Shown: positions 41,060 to 51,374 of the stretch, one piece after another
How positions within the stretch are numbered: the first letter of the stretch is position 1
Layout: the number at the start of each line of letters is the position of its first letter
Assembly (NCBI RefSeq): GCF_051014445.1
Contig: NW_027488377.1
Coordinates: forward strand, 992,001 to 1,056,000
Direction of reading: 5' to 3'
DNA length: 64,000 bases
Source: Colletes latitarsis
Taxonomy: Eukaryota; Arthropoda; Insecta; Hymenoptera; Colletidae
Program-made: the position numbers and the translations under genes
The notes under the pieces: model-generated
What the model was told of the DNA's origin: nothing
What the model saw: only the letters and a program-made list of their open reading frames with translations
Databases searched by the model: none

Positions 41060-42598
41060 GTAAGTACATTACATATTTGAATTGTGTACCCGCCTACTCT
41101 CACTCGGATCTTGGCCGATCGGTTCTATCGCTCCCTGGTTCATTGCACGAGCCGTGCAAGGGGGGCGGTATGTTTAAAGATTTGCATAATGCCGAGCGAT
41201 TGTCCTCGGCCGCGATTACCGTTAATCCTGTTAACGTACAATTCGAAGGAGATTATCTCTAATAGGATTTGTACAGCAAACAGTGATAGAAAAACGCGTG
41301 TATTACTAGTTTTTCTGCCATCGGTAACGGCTCATTACCTTCGATTCAAGTGTGCCAACGGTGTTGATGACGTCAGTACCGTGCGAGAGTAGCGCGTAGA
41401 GAATTAGACAAAGATCGACTGCCGAAAATTTAGACAGCGCCGCGGAACGATTAATTAGAGTACCACGGCGACGTCTTCAGCTGTCAATCCGTACAGTCTC
41501 ACAATGACTTCTGAAGAAGGCACATCGGCTCCCGATCGTGTCCGAACAGATTTCGAGCGAATCTCGAGAGTGAAATTCTCGAGATAAAGCTAGCAGACAA
41601 CTACTGAATAAAGGGTGCAACGAGTCGATGTTCAGTCTGGTGCGGGTCCTCTGATTGACCTCGCACAGCTGAGAATTCATTAAAACTCAAACTAGCACTC
41701 ATTAATTTTAGTCTTTGCTTATCAAACGAGTCGACTCTCGATTCGAATAAAAGCATTCAGGAGTTTCGTTCGGGAAAGTCCCAAACAAGCTCAATTTCTA
41801 TTTTCTGTCTAGTTTGGAGGGCTCGAGAATACACCAATAAGGTGCTCGACCCCCCTCGTGCAGTATTATTTTGTCGTTTCAAGCGTATAAACGTTTGAAG
41901 CACAGAGAAGTGGGCGAATACCGTTCAAACTTCTCTGTGATTGTCGTTCGGCTTAGGAGACACCGAAGGGAGGCACCTACGTGGTGAACCTCCAGGTGGG
42001 CTCACTGGAGTCAGGTCAGCGTCCACTTCGGACGCTTGACTTTCGGTCTTCGATTCCTTCCCTCTACAGACCCCGCCGGTGTAACGCTTAGAGGAGCACC
42101 TGTGCGGAGAGGTCAGGGAGTCGCGGGTCAGGCCCCCACGTAGTTCAAATACTGTCACGAATCACATCGAGTGGTGCATTCGTGCAGTGAACCACGTGCT
42201 GTCGGGCTTCGCAGTACAATTCTCGACCAACAAGTCATCTGTTGGAACGTTAAAGAGAAGCCGCAGATCGACGGTCGTGCCGTTGTACTGCAGTGCGACT
42301 CGACGCACAGACTCCGTGGGCATACTCACGGGATCAGTGCATTTGGAGCCTTACAACCTCCACTTGCATCCCCGTCCACTAGACAATCGACTCAGTTCGG
42401 CGTCGAAAGGAAATTTAATTCTTTTCACGCCAGATATTAAATACAGTCCACTTGCGAGCTCGTATATTACGAGCGAGCGAAATTCTCCGCTCCTATACAT
42501 TCGAATATCGAAGCCAGGAGCGTGAGGACACACACGCGGCGAATATACGTGTAACGTGTTTACGTGTCTAACACATTGCCGTGTTTTTCTGTTCACAG
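41060..42598 (+). other. predicted 3'-terminal intron from ORF3 into 3' LTR (BEL-B)
   Basis: Donor GTAAGTAC at 41060 and acceptor TTTTTCTGTTCACAG ending at 42598 inside the 3' LTR; AATAAA at 42694-42699. Length 1539 bp, almost as in BEL-A. The splice junction forms the ORF3 stop codon. Confidence 0.5.
41143..41170 (+). promoter_or_regulatory. palindrome and polypurine tract (BEL-B)
   Basis: TTGCACGAGCCGTGCAA (7-bp arms, 3-base centre) runs into AAGGGGGGCGGTA and the LTR. The centre differs from BEL-A and BEL-C while the arms are kept. Confidence 0.85.
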
Positions 42599-42804
42599 AA
42601 TCTTGGCCTACCTCAACGTGTCGGTTCCGACCAGAATTGGAAAACTATCTAAGAATTTCTTCATTTCTTATTGTTTATTTTATTTATTTTTATAATAAAC
42701 AGTTTTTTTGAAAAAGAAAATCTTACATTCCCAACTCACTTCCCACAATAAAAATCCGATCCCTCTATCCGGACTTCGTCGTTAAAAGCATCAGCTTTTT
42801 AACA
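41171..42804 (+). repeat. BEL-B 3' LTR, joined to BEL-C
   Basis: 1634 bp, nearly identical to the 5' LTR, with a 14-base deletion near 42645 and scattered changes. TACAGTCCAC is at 42442-42451. It ends TTTTTAACA and is followed by ATGTCTTTAAACA and then the PBS of BEL-C, without a duplicated target. Confidence 0.93.
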
Positions 42805-42944
42805 ATGTCTTTAAACAAAGGTCCTTCGAGCCGGATTAAAACGAGTTTAATCGGGCCAGGAAAAAAGGGTGCACATTTTTTCACGTGTGAAGTTAACCAC
42901 GTAAGAGGTTTTTTCGAGTTGATTGCTCCTCGAAAACGCACACT

Positions 42945-44459
42945 ATGGCCGTAGCACAGTTATCCATAGAAATCGACCTCGACGACGAAATCGAAGACTT
43001 GGTCGATCTATGTGGTCAACTAAAACGGCTGGGCGTAAACCTTAAAAAACTAGGACGAGCGAAGTACTCAGAGCGAATGCTTGAGGTAAAACTCGAGCAC
43101 GCTAAAGAAACTTGGCGCGATATACGCACCAAGTATGCTAACGTGCGAAAACAAATTCCTCCAGCGGAAAGACCGTCTCACGACATCTTTAAGCTGAATT
43201 ATATGAGGGATGCCGAGGACGATTTCCAGGATTTCCAGGATCTTGTCCTTACTGAACTTGGCCGGCTGAGCGCTGAAACCAAACCAGCAACACCGGAAGT
43301 TCAAAGTAACATACCGATCGAGCTCCCGAAGCAACGATTACCCAAATTCGGAGGGGATCCTCAGGAATGGGAACATTTCGAGGACCTGTTCACCTCCGGG
43401 GTCGTACGAAATGCAGGACTGTCAGATGTGCAAAGATTGCATTACCTGAATGCCTGCCTAGAGGGACCAGCTCTAGCGTCCATTGCTTCGATCGAGATCG
43501 TCGGCCGTAATTTTCCAGTGGCATGGTCGAAGCTGAAGAACACCTTCGGCCTCCCACGCATGGTCACGGGAAAATTGCTGGATAAGCTCCTGTTCCTAAA
43601 ACCAATTGATACCGGTGATCTGGCTAGCATGCAGCAGATCACCGTGGGTTGTACACAGGTGCTCGCTGCCCTCGATAAGAAGGGCACGCCCGAACAACAA
43701 CGGGATTGGTTACTCGCGCATTGGGCGAAGCAAAAATTCTCGCCTGCGCTTGAGTTAGAGTGGCAGAAAACACTCAACCTCTCGACAGAATATCCTACGT
43801 TTGAGGACGTACGGAGGTTTATCGAGATGCACTCCCGCGCACTGCTCTCCATAGACGAGAAGCGTCGGGAGGCTGCGCTGGAGCCTGCCACGAAACTGAG
43901 CGCACGTAGTCATAGCAGGACTCGGGAAACGAGATCTGCTTCGAGACACGTGCGCAGCCATAACGCCGTTTTGGAAACCGACTCGGCTGCACAGCCACGA
44001 GGGTCGAGAACCGACGCCGAAGGGCAGGTTGGCCCTGTGCAAAAGCAGATGTGCGGATTCTGTACCGGACCGCACAGCTTATTGCATTGCAGCTCCTTTT
44101 TGGTTTTGCCGGAAAAGACACGTAGCCAATTTGTGCAGGGTCGCCATTGGTGTGTACAATGCCTGGCCTCCACCCACACAGTGCTACGGTGCCAAAGCCC
44201 CGAAGTATACGCGAAGTGCAGTGGCAAGCACCATTCCCTGCTACATTACGCGCAAAACCAGGAAAAAAATAATCCAAGACCGTTTGCGAATAACTCGTAC
44301 GGTCATCGTGAGGAGAGGCGTACGGACGCCCCACCACGTAGACCAGCACGGTCGAAGCCGAAAACGAAAAGTTCGGCTTCAAATATCAATACAAACACCG
44401 TCTCGACGTCGCACTGTACAGGCGCATCGAGTTCGGTGATATGTAACAAATCGGTGTGA
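42945..44459 (+). CDS. BEL-C Gag (truncated before protease)
   Basis: 504 residues from ATG 42945 (MAVAQLSIEIDL). The Gag domain is closely similar to that of BEL-A (IPIELPKQRLPKFGGDPQEWEHFEDLFTSG ...). The zinc knuckles are CGFCTGPHSLLHC and CVQCLASTHTVLRC; the third is altered (YAKCSGKHHSLLHY, first Cys replaced). A Ser/Lys/Arg-rich tail follows. The frame ends at 44459, a few codons after THCTG-type sequence that precedes the protease in BEL-A, because a deletion joins it to integrase sequence. The Gag part is fully open, so it could still be made. Confidence 0.88.
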   Translation: MAVAQLSIEIDLDDEIEDLVDLCGQLKRLGVNLKKLGRAKYSERMLEVKLEHAKETWRDIRTKYANVRKQIPPAERPSHDIFKLNYMRDAEDDFQDFQDLVLTELGRLSAETKPATPEVQSNIPIELPKQRLPKFGGDPQEWEHFEDLFTSGVVRNAGLSDVQRLHYLNACLEGPALASIASIEIVGRNFPVAWSKLKNTFGLPRMVTGKLLDKLLFLKPIDTGDLASMQQITVGCTQVLAALDKKGTPEQQRDWLLAHWAKQKFSPALELEWQKTLNLSTEYPTFEDVRRFIEMHSRALLSIDEKRREAALEPATKLSARSHSRTRETRSASRHVRSHNAVLETDSAAQPRGSRTDAEGQVGPVQKQMCGFCTGPHSLLHCSSFLVLPEKTRSQFVQGRHWCVQCLASTHTVLRCQSPEVYAKCSGKHHSLLHYAQNQEKNNPRPFANNSYGHREERRTDAPPRRPARSKPKTKSSASNINTNTVSTSHCTGASSSVICNKSV

Positions 44460-44930
44460 AATCGGTGAAACAACATCTGAGACGCATACTCGGAGACTGC
44501 ACTCACACAAGCGAGGAAATGCAGAAATTGCTCTGCAAGATCGTTCGCGAGTTTAAACTCGCGAACGATCGCCGCTTGAAGTGTTTGTCCAGAGAATTAT
44601 GCGTATCACACCGGGCCACTTTTCATCGGAAGTTCAATAAATGCACTTCCGGTAAAAAATCAGTGAAGACTGAAAAGCTCACGCGACTTACGCGTTGGAG
44701 AGCGACTCAAAATTCCACGAACAGTTCTGGAGAGGTTGGACATGCAGTTAAAACCAAACGATTTGGTTTTAGTGCAAAAATCCTCTTCTCCCCCTTAACC
44801 GATGGGAAGAATAGAGGAAGTTTTCCCGGGCAAGGATACACATGTACGCGTGGTTAAAGTACGTACAATTACGTCTACGTACACACACCTAATTGTACGC
44901 TTGTGTAAACTGCCTGTCGATGAGTAAACA
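44456..44930 (+). pseudogene. remnant of BEL-C integrase C-terminus
   Basis: Begins GVKSVKQHLRRILGD and TSEEMQKLLCKI, matching the segment just after the catalytic Glu in BEL-A, then decays through frame changes and small deletions. Fragments such as LTRLTRWRATQ and, in other frames, LVLVQKSSS / MGRIEEVFPGKD remain recognisable. About 3 kb of pol present in BEL-A is absent upstream of it. Confidence 0.85.
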
Positions 44931-45148
44931 TCGACGCCGGCCGTCGAAGACGCCGATGGGATAGAAAAACTGTCGAGCTCCACTGTCTAGACAAAGAGGA
45001 AGTGTGAACCACCGTTGAAGATAAAGACGGCGGTGATCCACAACTACCTTTGTCTTTGGTGACAATTACGAGGATAGGGGAATATACTTCCTACCATCCC
45101 GTAATAATTTAAGGGAAGGAGAATCCGCGAAACGCGAGTGTTCCTTAG

Positions 45149-45184
45149 CATAAAAGCAGGACCCGCTGGCGGATTCCCTCAGTT
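45149..45184 (+). promoter_or_regulatory. putative internal promoter of BEL-C ORF3 (TATA + initiator)
   Basis: CATAAAAG (45149-45156), then GCAGGACCCG, then CTCAGTT with its A at 45181, 32 bases from the start of the TATA-like box. The ATG at 45204 is 23 bases on. Layout and spacer are shared with BEL-A. The 218 bases before it (44931-45148) contain ACGAGGATAGGGGAAT, also shared with BEL-A, and no gene. Confidence 0.5.
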
Positions 45185-45203
45185 GCTAGTTACATACAGC
45201 AAT

Positions 45204-45858
45204 ATGTCACAGTCACCAAACAGCGAGAAATCAGTAAACGAGCCAGCTCGCGGTCTGGACCCGGAAATGGAGGCCCAGTTCCAACGCCACCTGCAGCTGG
45301 GGGAGGGCCTCCGATCCTCAGCATCAGCAGTACCGACCGCAGCTGCAACACAGGCAGCAACGGCGAGCGAGCCAGCAGCCATGGAGGTTGGCGAGGCCTC
45401 GGTGGCCCTTCCGGCAGCCACCACCGACGCCGACCTTCCGGATCGACCTGGGGCAGGATGTCCTTCAAATTCCGGTCCATGTCCCCTGGACATCAAGACG
45501 CCGAAAAATGGCGGTCCCAGGAGGCCACTACGTTATAAAGTGGAACCAGACCGGACGCCTCGTGGCATGCGACTTCCACGAGGCGGAGGCGGCGGTCACG
45601 GCGAGCAACCCCGTGCAGCCGCAGCTCACGAAGGTCCCGCAAGTCGCGACACCAGGCCCGTCACCACAATCGGCAGGAAGGAGGCCACGCCGACGCCATC
45701 GGGCTTCGGAGGAGCGGGGAGTGAGTCGCCTCATCGAGCGACCGGCTCCTCCAGCGCGGCCACGAAACCGATCCCGCAGAGACCAGGCGGCGATCAATGA
45801 GGCCGTGCTCACGACCCTGCAGTTCTTGCAGGGTCGAACGGACGTTTTCCGCCGCTAA
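45204..45858 (+). pseudogene. BEL-C ORF3, one frame change
   Basis: Starts MSQSPNSEKSVNEPARG in one frame. Between about 45390 and 45430 the homology moves to another frame with LGQDVLQIPVHVPWTSRR, VPGGHYVIKWNQTGRLVAC, an Arg-rich stretch and AAINEAVLTTLQFLQGR, ending in TAA at 45856-45858. The total is 655 nt, one more than a multiple of three, so a single-base insertion (or equivalent) explains it. The size, about 217 codons, agrees with the other two copies. Three bases after the stop lies the donor GTAAGTAA. Confidence 0.82.
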
Positions 45859-45861
45859 AAA

Positions 45862-47657
45862 GTAAGTAACTTAATTTTTATTAAGTGAAACTGACCCACC
45901 CTCTCTGTAACTGGACATTAAGATTTTCTCCGCGAATTACCGCTCCTTCCGTTTGTTGCACGGACCGTGCAAGGGGGGCGGTATGTTTAAATATCGCGTT
46001 AATTGACGGATTTGAGAACCGTTTAGAGAAATATTCAAGTTGACGTGAATTATAACTGAGAACAATAAATTTCTCGTACGGTATTGTTTTTCGTGTACGC
46101 GACATTCCAGAGACTCTCTGATGCATAGTTCGGTACACGGAACGATACAGGTTAGAAAAACCATACGCGAGTGTTGGCTGCTCTCAGTCACGTGATCGAC
46201 CCAATATATTTACTTGGGATCGATCGTCGAAGATCCATAAACAGAGAGGGTAGAGGAATATTGAAATTAAGAAGAGATAGACATTGAAGAGCAGGGATAG
46301 CGCCGCGAGGTGGTGATTACCCCACTCGTGGCCGCGACTGCGGATGTCTGTTCGCTTCTTAGCTTCGAGACTCGATAGCGAGTCCGCGCAGCGAGCAGAT
46401 CGACAAACGATTCCGCTCCGCGACGAAACCAAATCTCCGAATATAGGTTCTGAGAACACTCGAACCTTTCGTTGAGAATTTTAAATTGTTGCTCAAAATT
46501 AACTAAATCGGTGAGGCATTTTATCAGCCCCGATTATTGACTGTACAATCTCGCCGAATAGCACGTGACGCTCGAGTTACGTGGTCGTGTGAGGGAATTG
46601 AAAAACTTCGGTTCCCGCTTGGCAAGATTATTAACAAAATTTAAAAGACTGTGGGTTTTCGTCCAACTTTCATGTGACGTTTGTGCTACGCGGTCATGAA
46701 AGGGGAATCGCGATAAGAATCGTTTCCCGTGTGTCGAAACTCCAGTCTCAGCAAGGGCTACGGCCCGATCAGTACTGACGACTCCACGGACTGCTGCATT
46801 TGACGCGGTCGTGTGAGACTGGCATTATCACGGACTGCTGCATTTGACGCGGTCGTGAGGCTGACTTTCCAACGTCTCGGTGCAACCAGCGGTCGTCGGA
46901 AGTCCAGTTTCGGCCAGTGGCTACGGCCAACTCAATACTGATTTCTCCACGGACTGCTGCATTTGACGCGGTCGAGTGAGGCTGATTATCTTCACGTGAC
47001 GTTTGAGTTTCGCGGTCGTGTAAGAATTTGTCGTACGGACTGCTGCATTTGACGCGGTCGTGCGACAAGTTGAATTGTCCGCACGGTTTTGTATATCACC
47101 CCTAGGGTGGTCTCTGACCGATACCCTACGTGGGCTCACCGTTTCTCAGGTCGGGGCTAAGAAATTCCGGACTTCTTAGCTCAACCTGCTCGAGCAACGA
47201 TCCTTGACCGCCAGTGAGTACGTACCCTGTGCGTAGAGCAACGCATAATGAGCACCGTGGTGTATGCTCCTTTAAACGTAAGACGCTACGTGCGCCGTTA
47301 AGGGCTACACCACACCGCGTCTTGTACGCAGGGAACGGTGAGAAACTGCGGTTTGGACAACATTTGGAGCTTTACGACTTCCACCTGTTGTCCTTTCCTG
47401 CGGCATTCAACGATCGCTAAAAAGCGGAGAATTGAGAAATTAGATCTCTTCTTCCGCACAGCGATCGAACGGTTCTCGATTTGTGAGAACGTTCATATAT
47501 ACAGTCCACATACATATCTCAGTTCGTCGAGACGTGTTTGTAATCTCCGCTCTCGAGTGCGAACGGCACAGACAGGAGCGTGCGAGATAGAGCGAGACAG
47601 GCGACGCGACAAGCGTTAATGGGTATTTAAATCCAGCCTTGTCTTTCCTTGTTACAG
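45862..47657 (+). other. predicted 3'-terminal intron from ORF3 into 3' LTR (BEL-C)
   Basis: Donor GTAAGTAA at 45862, acceptor TTTCCTTGTTACAG ending at 47657, AATAAA at 47768-47773. Length 1796 bp, longer because this LTR is longer. Confidence 0.48.
45956..45983 (+). promoter_or_regulatory. palindrome and polypurine tract (BEL-C)
   Basis: TTGCACGGACCGTGCAA followed by GGGGGGCGGTA and the LTR start TGTTTAAATATCGCG; the same as BEL-A except for the central base. Confidence 0.85.
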
Positions 47658-47902
47658 AACAACACATCCCGAACTTGGCCAGGAGCAGCCGGCCCAGGTT
47701 TTTTTTCTCGAGACGTCGGACCGACGTCTAGGCGGTTTTTTTTCCTTTTTTTCTTTTTTTGATTAAAAATAAAAGTTTAATTTCTTGAGCAAATTCTGGT
47801 GCATCAATTTATTCAATACTTTTTCCCAGTGTCCTTTCCCTCGTAATCCGGACCACGTCAGACTAAAATAACCCCCCTTAGGGCGGTTAAGGTCTTTAAA
47901 CA
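45984..47902 (+). repeat. BEL-C 3' LTR with U3 direct repeats
   Basis: 1919 bp, TGTTTAAATATCGCG...GGTCTTTAAACA. The first 25 bases match the BEL-A LTR start. Between 46785 and 47075 the segment GGACTGCTGCATTTGACGCG recurs four times (about 46791, 46831, 46953, 47038), two of them in a larger duplication of about 160 bases. TTGGAGCTTTACGA lies at 47364-47377 and TACAGTCCAC at 47500-47509. No coding potential. Confidence 0.9.
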
Positions 47903-48571
47903 ACCATCAATTGAAATAAATCATTGCCAATAAACATTTCGACGATTTCTTTTATGCTCTGCTTATTAGCAGGAACAATCTTTGGACCAGATTCCGCAAT
48001 AAAATCTGGTACGTTAGGAGCTTTATCAACATCTGACCATGATTCAGTGCCACTATGTGATTCTGTGAACATTTCACTATCAATTAGATCATCGGAATCA
48101 CTGGAATACTGCAATGGAACAGTTCTTGTTCTTCTTTTTGGAATCACATCACTATCACTGTCCTCGACGTGTATATCAGAATCTTCCGATTGTATAGAAT
48201 AATCTGATAGAGGATCAGCGACATATACTCAGTAAATTCACTCATATTATAGGAGTAAAAATGCACAGAATAAGAAGGCCTATTATGCTGTTCAACTAAA
48301 AGCGTAAAGCCATGAAAGATGTACTGGCTACAGTATACGATGCTCAAGAATGACTCTTGCATCAGCGTAGTCATGAAAACAGCCAACAAATCGCCAAAGA
48401 AAAGAATGCTGTATTATCGCAGACCCAGCGCTGAAGCGGCAGACTTTGAAATCCGCTTTTTCACGGGGCCGGCGTTCAAGCGATAGACTTCGAAACCCGC
48501 GTTTTCCCGGGCCCGGCGCTCAAGCGATAGACTTCGAATCCCGCGTTTTCGCGGGGCCGGCGTACAATGTG
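47903..48571 (-). mobile_element. truncated piggyBac, second copy
   Basis: The N-terminal 83 codons of the transposase (VIPKRRTRTV ... NDLFQLMV), the upstream region, the three subterminal repeats and the terminal CACATTGTACGCCGG, followed by TTAA at 48572-48575. The left end is cut by the BEL-C LTR at codon LMV. It is almost identical to 26564-27217. The satellite sequence right after TTAA is also the same in both copies for about 70 bases, so this is a duplication of the locus, not a second transposition. Confidence 0.93.
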
Positions 48572-48575
48572 TTAA

Positions 48576-51374
48576 GAAGTAAGCAGGAATGCAGTAAGAG
48601 TGCAGTTAGGTAGTAAGCAAGCAGTAAGCAAGTAAGCAAGCAGTAAGCAAGTAAGCATGCAGTACGCCAGTAAGCAAGCGGCAAGCTAGAAAGCATGTAG
48701 CAATACAGTAACCAAGCAGTAAGCTTCTAAGCAAGCAGTAAGCTAGTAAGCAAGCAGTAGGCTTGTAAGCAAGCAGTAAGCTGGTAAGATAGTAGGTAGT
48801 TAGTAAGGAGGTAGTACGCTAGTAAGCAAGTAGTAAGATAGTAAGCAAGCAGTGAGCTAGTAAGCGAGGAAGAAGCTAGTAAGGAAGCAGTATGCTAGTA
48901 AGCAAGCAGTAAGTTAGTAACAAAGCAGTATGCTAGTGAGCAAGCAGAAAGCCAGTAAGCAAGCAGTAAGTTAGTATCAAAGCAGTATGCTAGCAAGCAA
49001 GCAGCAGGCTAGTAAAAATGCAGTGAGTTAGTAAGGGAGCTGCAAGTTTGTAGCAGAGCAGTTAGCTGGTAAGTAAGCAGTAAGCTAGTAAGAAAGCTGT
49101 GTGCTAGAAAGCAAGCAGTAAGGTACAAAACAAGCAGCACGCTGTGAGGCAAGCAGTTAGCTAGAAAGCAAGCAGAAGGCTAGTAAGCAAGCAGTTAGTT
49201 AGCAAGGAAGCAGTAAGCTAGTAACAAAGCAGTATGTTAGTAACAAACCAGCAAGCTATTAAGCAAGCAGTAAGGCAAGCAAGCAAGCAGTAAGCTCGAA
49301 AGCAAGCAACAACATAGTAAGCAAGCAAGGATGCGAATAAGTTAGCCGTAAGCTAGTAAGCAAGCAGCAGGCTAGTAAGAAAGCTGGTAGCTACTAAGAA
49401 AGCAGGAAGGTAGGAAGCAAGCAGTGAGCTAGTAAGCGTGCAGGAAGCTAGTAAGAAAGTAGTATGCCAGTAAGCAAGCAGTAAGCTAGTATGCAACCGT
49501 TAAGCTAGTAAGGAAGCAGCAGGCTAGGAAACAAGCAGCAGGCTAGTAAGAAAGCTAGTAGCTACTAAGAAAGCAGGAAGGTAGGAAGCAAGCAGTGAGC
49601 CAGTAAGCGAGCATGGAGGCAGTAAGGAAGCGGTATGCTGGTAAGAACGTAGTAATCTAGTAACCAAGCTGCAGGCAAGTAAGCATGCAGTGAGTTAGAA
49701 AGCATGCAGTGAGCTAGTAAGCGAGGAGGAAGCTAGTAATGAAACAATATGACAGTGAGCATGCTGTAAGCTAGTAAGCATCAGGTAAGCTTGTAAGCAA
49801 GCAGTAATCTTGTAAGCACGCAGTAAGATAGAAGGAAAGCAGTTAGCTCGTAAGAGAGCGGTATGCCAGGAAGCAAGCAGTATGCTAGAAAGCAAGCAGC
49901 AAGCTAGTAAGCAAGCAATAAGCTAGAAAGCAAGGAGCAGGCTAGTAAGGAAGCAGTTAGCTATCGAGCAAGCAGCAATCTAGTAAGCAAGCAGTAATCT
50001 TGTAAGCAAGCAGTGGGCTAGTAAGTGAGCAGAGAGCTAGATTGGAAGCAGTATGCTAGAAAGCAATCAGCAGGCTAGTAAGAAATCAGTTAGCTATTGT
50101 GCAAGCTGCAAACTAGTAAGCAGGCAGTAGTCTTGTAAGCAAACAGTGGGCTAGTAAGCTTGCTGGGGCTAGTAAGGAAGCAGTATGCTAGTAAGCGAGA
50201 AGTAAGATAGTAAGAAAGCATTATGCTATTAAGCAAAGAGTAAGCTAGTGAGGAAGCAGTATGCCAGTATACCACCAGTAAGCTCGAAAGCAAGCTGCAA
50301 GCTGCAAGCAAGCCGGAAGCGAGTAAGCTATCCGTAAGCAAGTAAGCAAGCAGTAAGCTAGTAAGCAAGCAGTAAGGTAGTAGGCAAGCAGCATGCTAGT
50401 AAGAAAGCAGTATGCCAGTAAGCAAGCTGTAAGCTAATAACCAAGCAGTAAGCTAGTAAGCAAGCAGTAAGCTAGTAAGCGAGCATGGACCCAGTAAGAG
50501 AGCAGGATGCTAGTAAGCTAGCAGTAAGCTATTAAGGAACCAGTAATCTAGTAAGCATGCAGGAAACTAGTAAGGAAGCAGTATGCAAGAAAGCAAGCTG
50601 GTGGTTAGTAAGAATGCAGCGAGCTAGTAAGCAAGCAGTTAGCTAGTAAGCTAGCAGTATGCTAGTAAGCAAGCAGTAGGCGAGAAAGCAAGTAGGAAGC
50701 TAGTAAGCAGGCAGTAAGCTAGAAAGCAAGCTGCAGGCTAGTAAGCAAGCAGTAAGCGTGTAAGCTAGCGGTAAGCTAGTAAGCTAGCTGTCAGCTAGTA
50801 AGCGAGGAGTAAGCTGGTAAGCATGCAGTGAGCTAGTAACCGAGCAGGGAGCTAGTAAGGAAGCATTATGCTAGTAAGCAGCCAGTAAGATATTAAGCAA
50901 GCAGGAAGCTAGTAAGGAAGCAGTATGTTAGAAAGCAAGCAGCAAGCCAGTAAGCAAGCAGTGAGCTTGTAAGAAAGCAATTAGCTAGTAGGCAGGTAGT
51001 AATCTAGTATACAAGCAGTGAACTAGTAAGCGAGCAGGAAGCTAGTAGGAAAGCAGTATATTAGTAACAAATCTGTAAGCTAGTATGCAAGCAGTAGGAT
51101 GGGATGAATGCTGTTAGGTTGTGAGTAAGCAGAAAGCTAGTTAGCGAGCAGGGATCTAGTAAGCATGCAGCTGGCTAGTAAGATAGCAATTAGCTAGTAA
51201 GGAAGCAGTATGCTAAAAAGCAAGCAGTAAGCTCGAAAGCAGGCATCAGGCTAGCAAGCAAGCAGCAAGCGCGTAAGCTAGCAGCAACCTGGTAAGCAAG
51301 CAGTGCGCGAGTAAGCTAGCAGTAAGCTAGTACGCAAGCAGTAAGCTATTATGCGAGCAGGTAGCTAGTAAGGG
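48576..51374 (+). repeat. 19-bp satellite, block 4
   Basis: Forward orientation, consensus AAGCAAGCAGTAAGCTAGT; clean units are visible near 48735-48790. No gene. Confidence 0.97.

Larger units (their letters stand above)
28378..42804 (+). mobile_element. BEL-B: BEL/Pao element with two nested LINE insertions
   Basis: A 14.4-kb unit: 5' LTR 28378-30025, PBS, gag-pol, ORF3, hairpin/PPT, 3' LTR 41171-42804. Without the LINEs it would be about 9.7 kb, like BEL-A. Gag-pol is split by a 5'-truncated LINE (30846-32201) and a longer one (35858-39235), and it carries a frame change at a C8 run (32494-32501). The 5-base left flank CTTAT is not repeated after the 3' LTR, where BEL-C follows immediately. 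Confidence 0.93.
42805..47902 (+). mobile_element. BEL-C: gag-retaining, pol-deleted BEL element lacking its own 5' LTR
   Basis: Starts with about 12 bases that match its LTR end (TGTCTTTAAACA versus GGTCTTTAAACA), then the PBS 42817-42836, gag, an integrase remnant, ORF3, palindrome/PPT and a 1919-bp 3' LTR ending at 47902. Protease, RT, RNase H and most of integrase are missing. It abuts a truncated piggyBac on the right. This is a non-autonomous derivative, whose upstream LTR is replaced by that of BEL-B. Confidence 0.88.

Noticed and set aside
40417..41262. Full 281-residue reading of BEL-B ORF3
   Set aside because: The last 67 codons cross the palindrome, polypurine tract and LTR start; the other two copies end at the splice-donor position.
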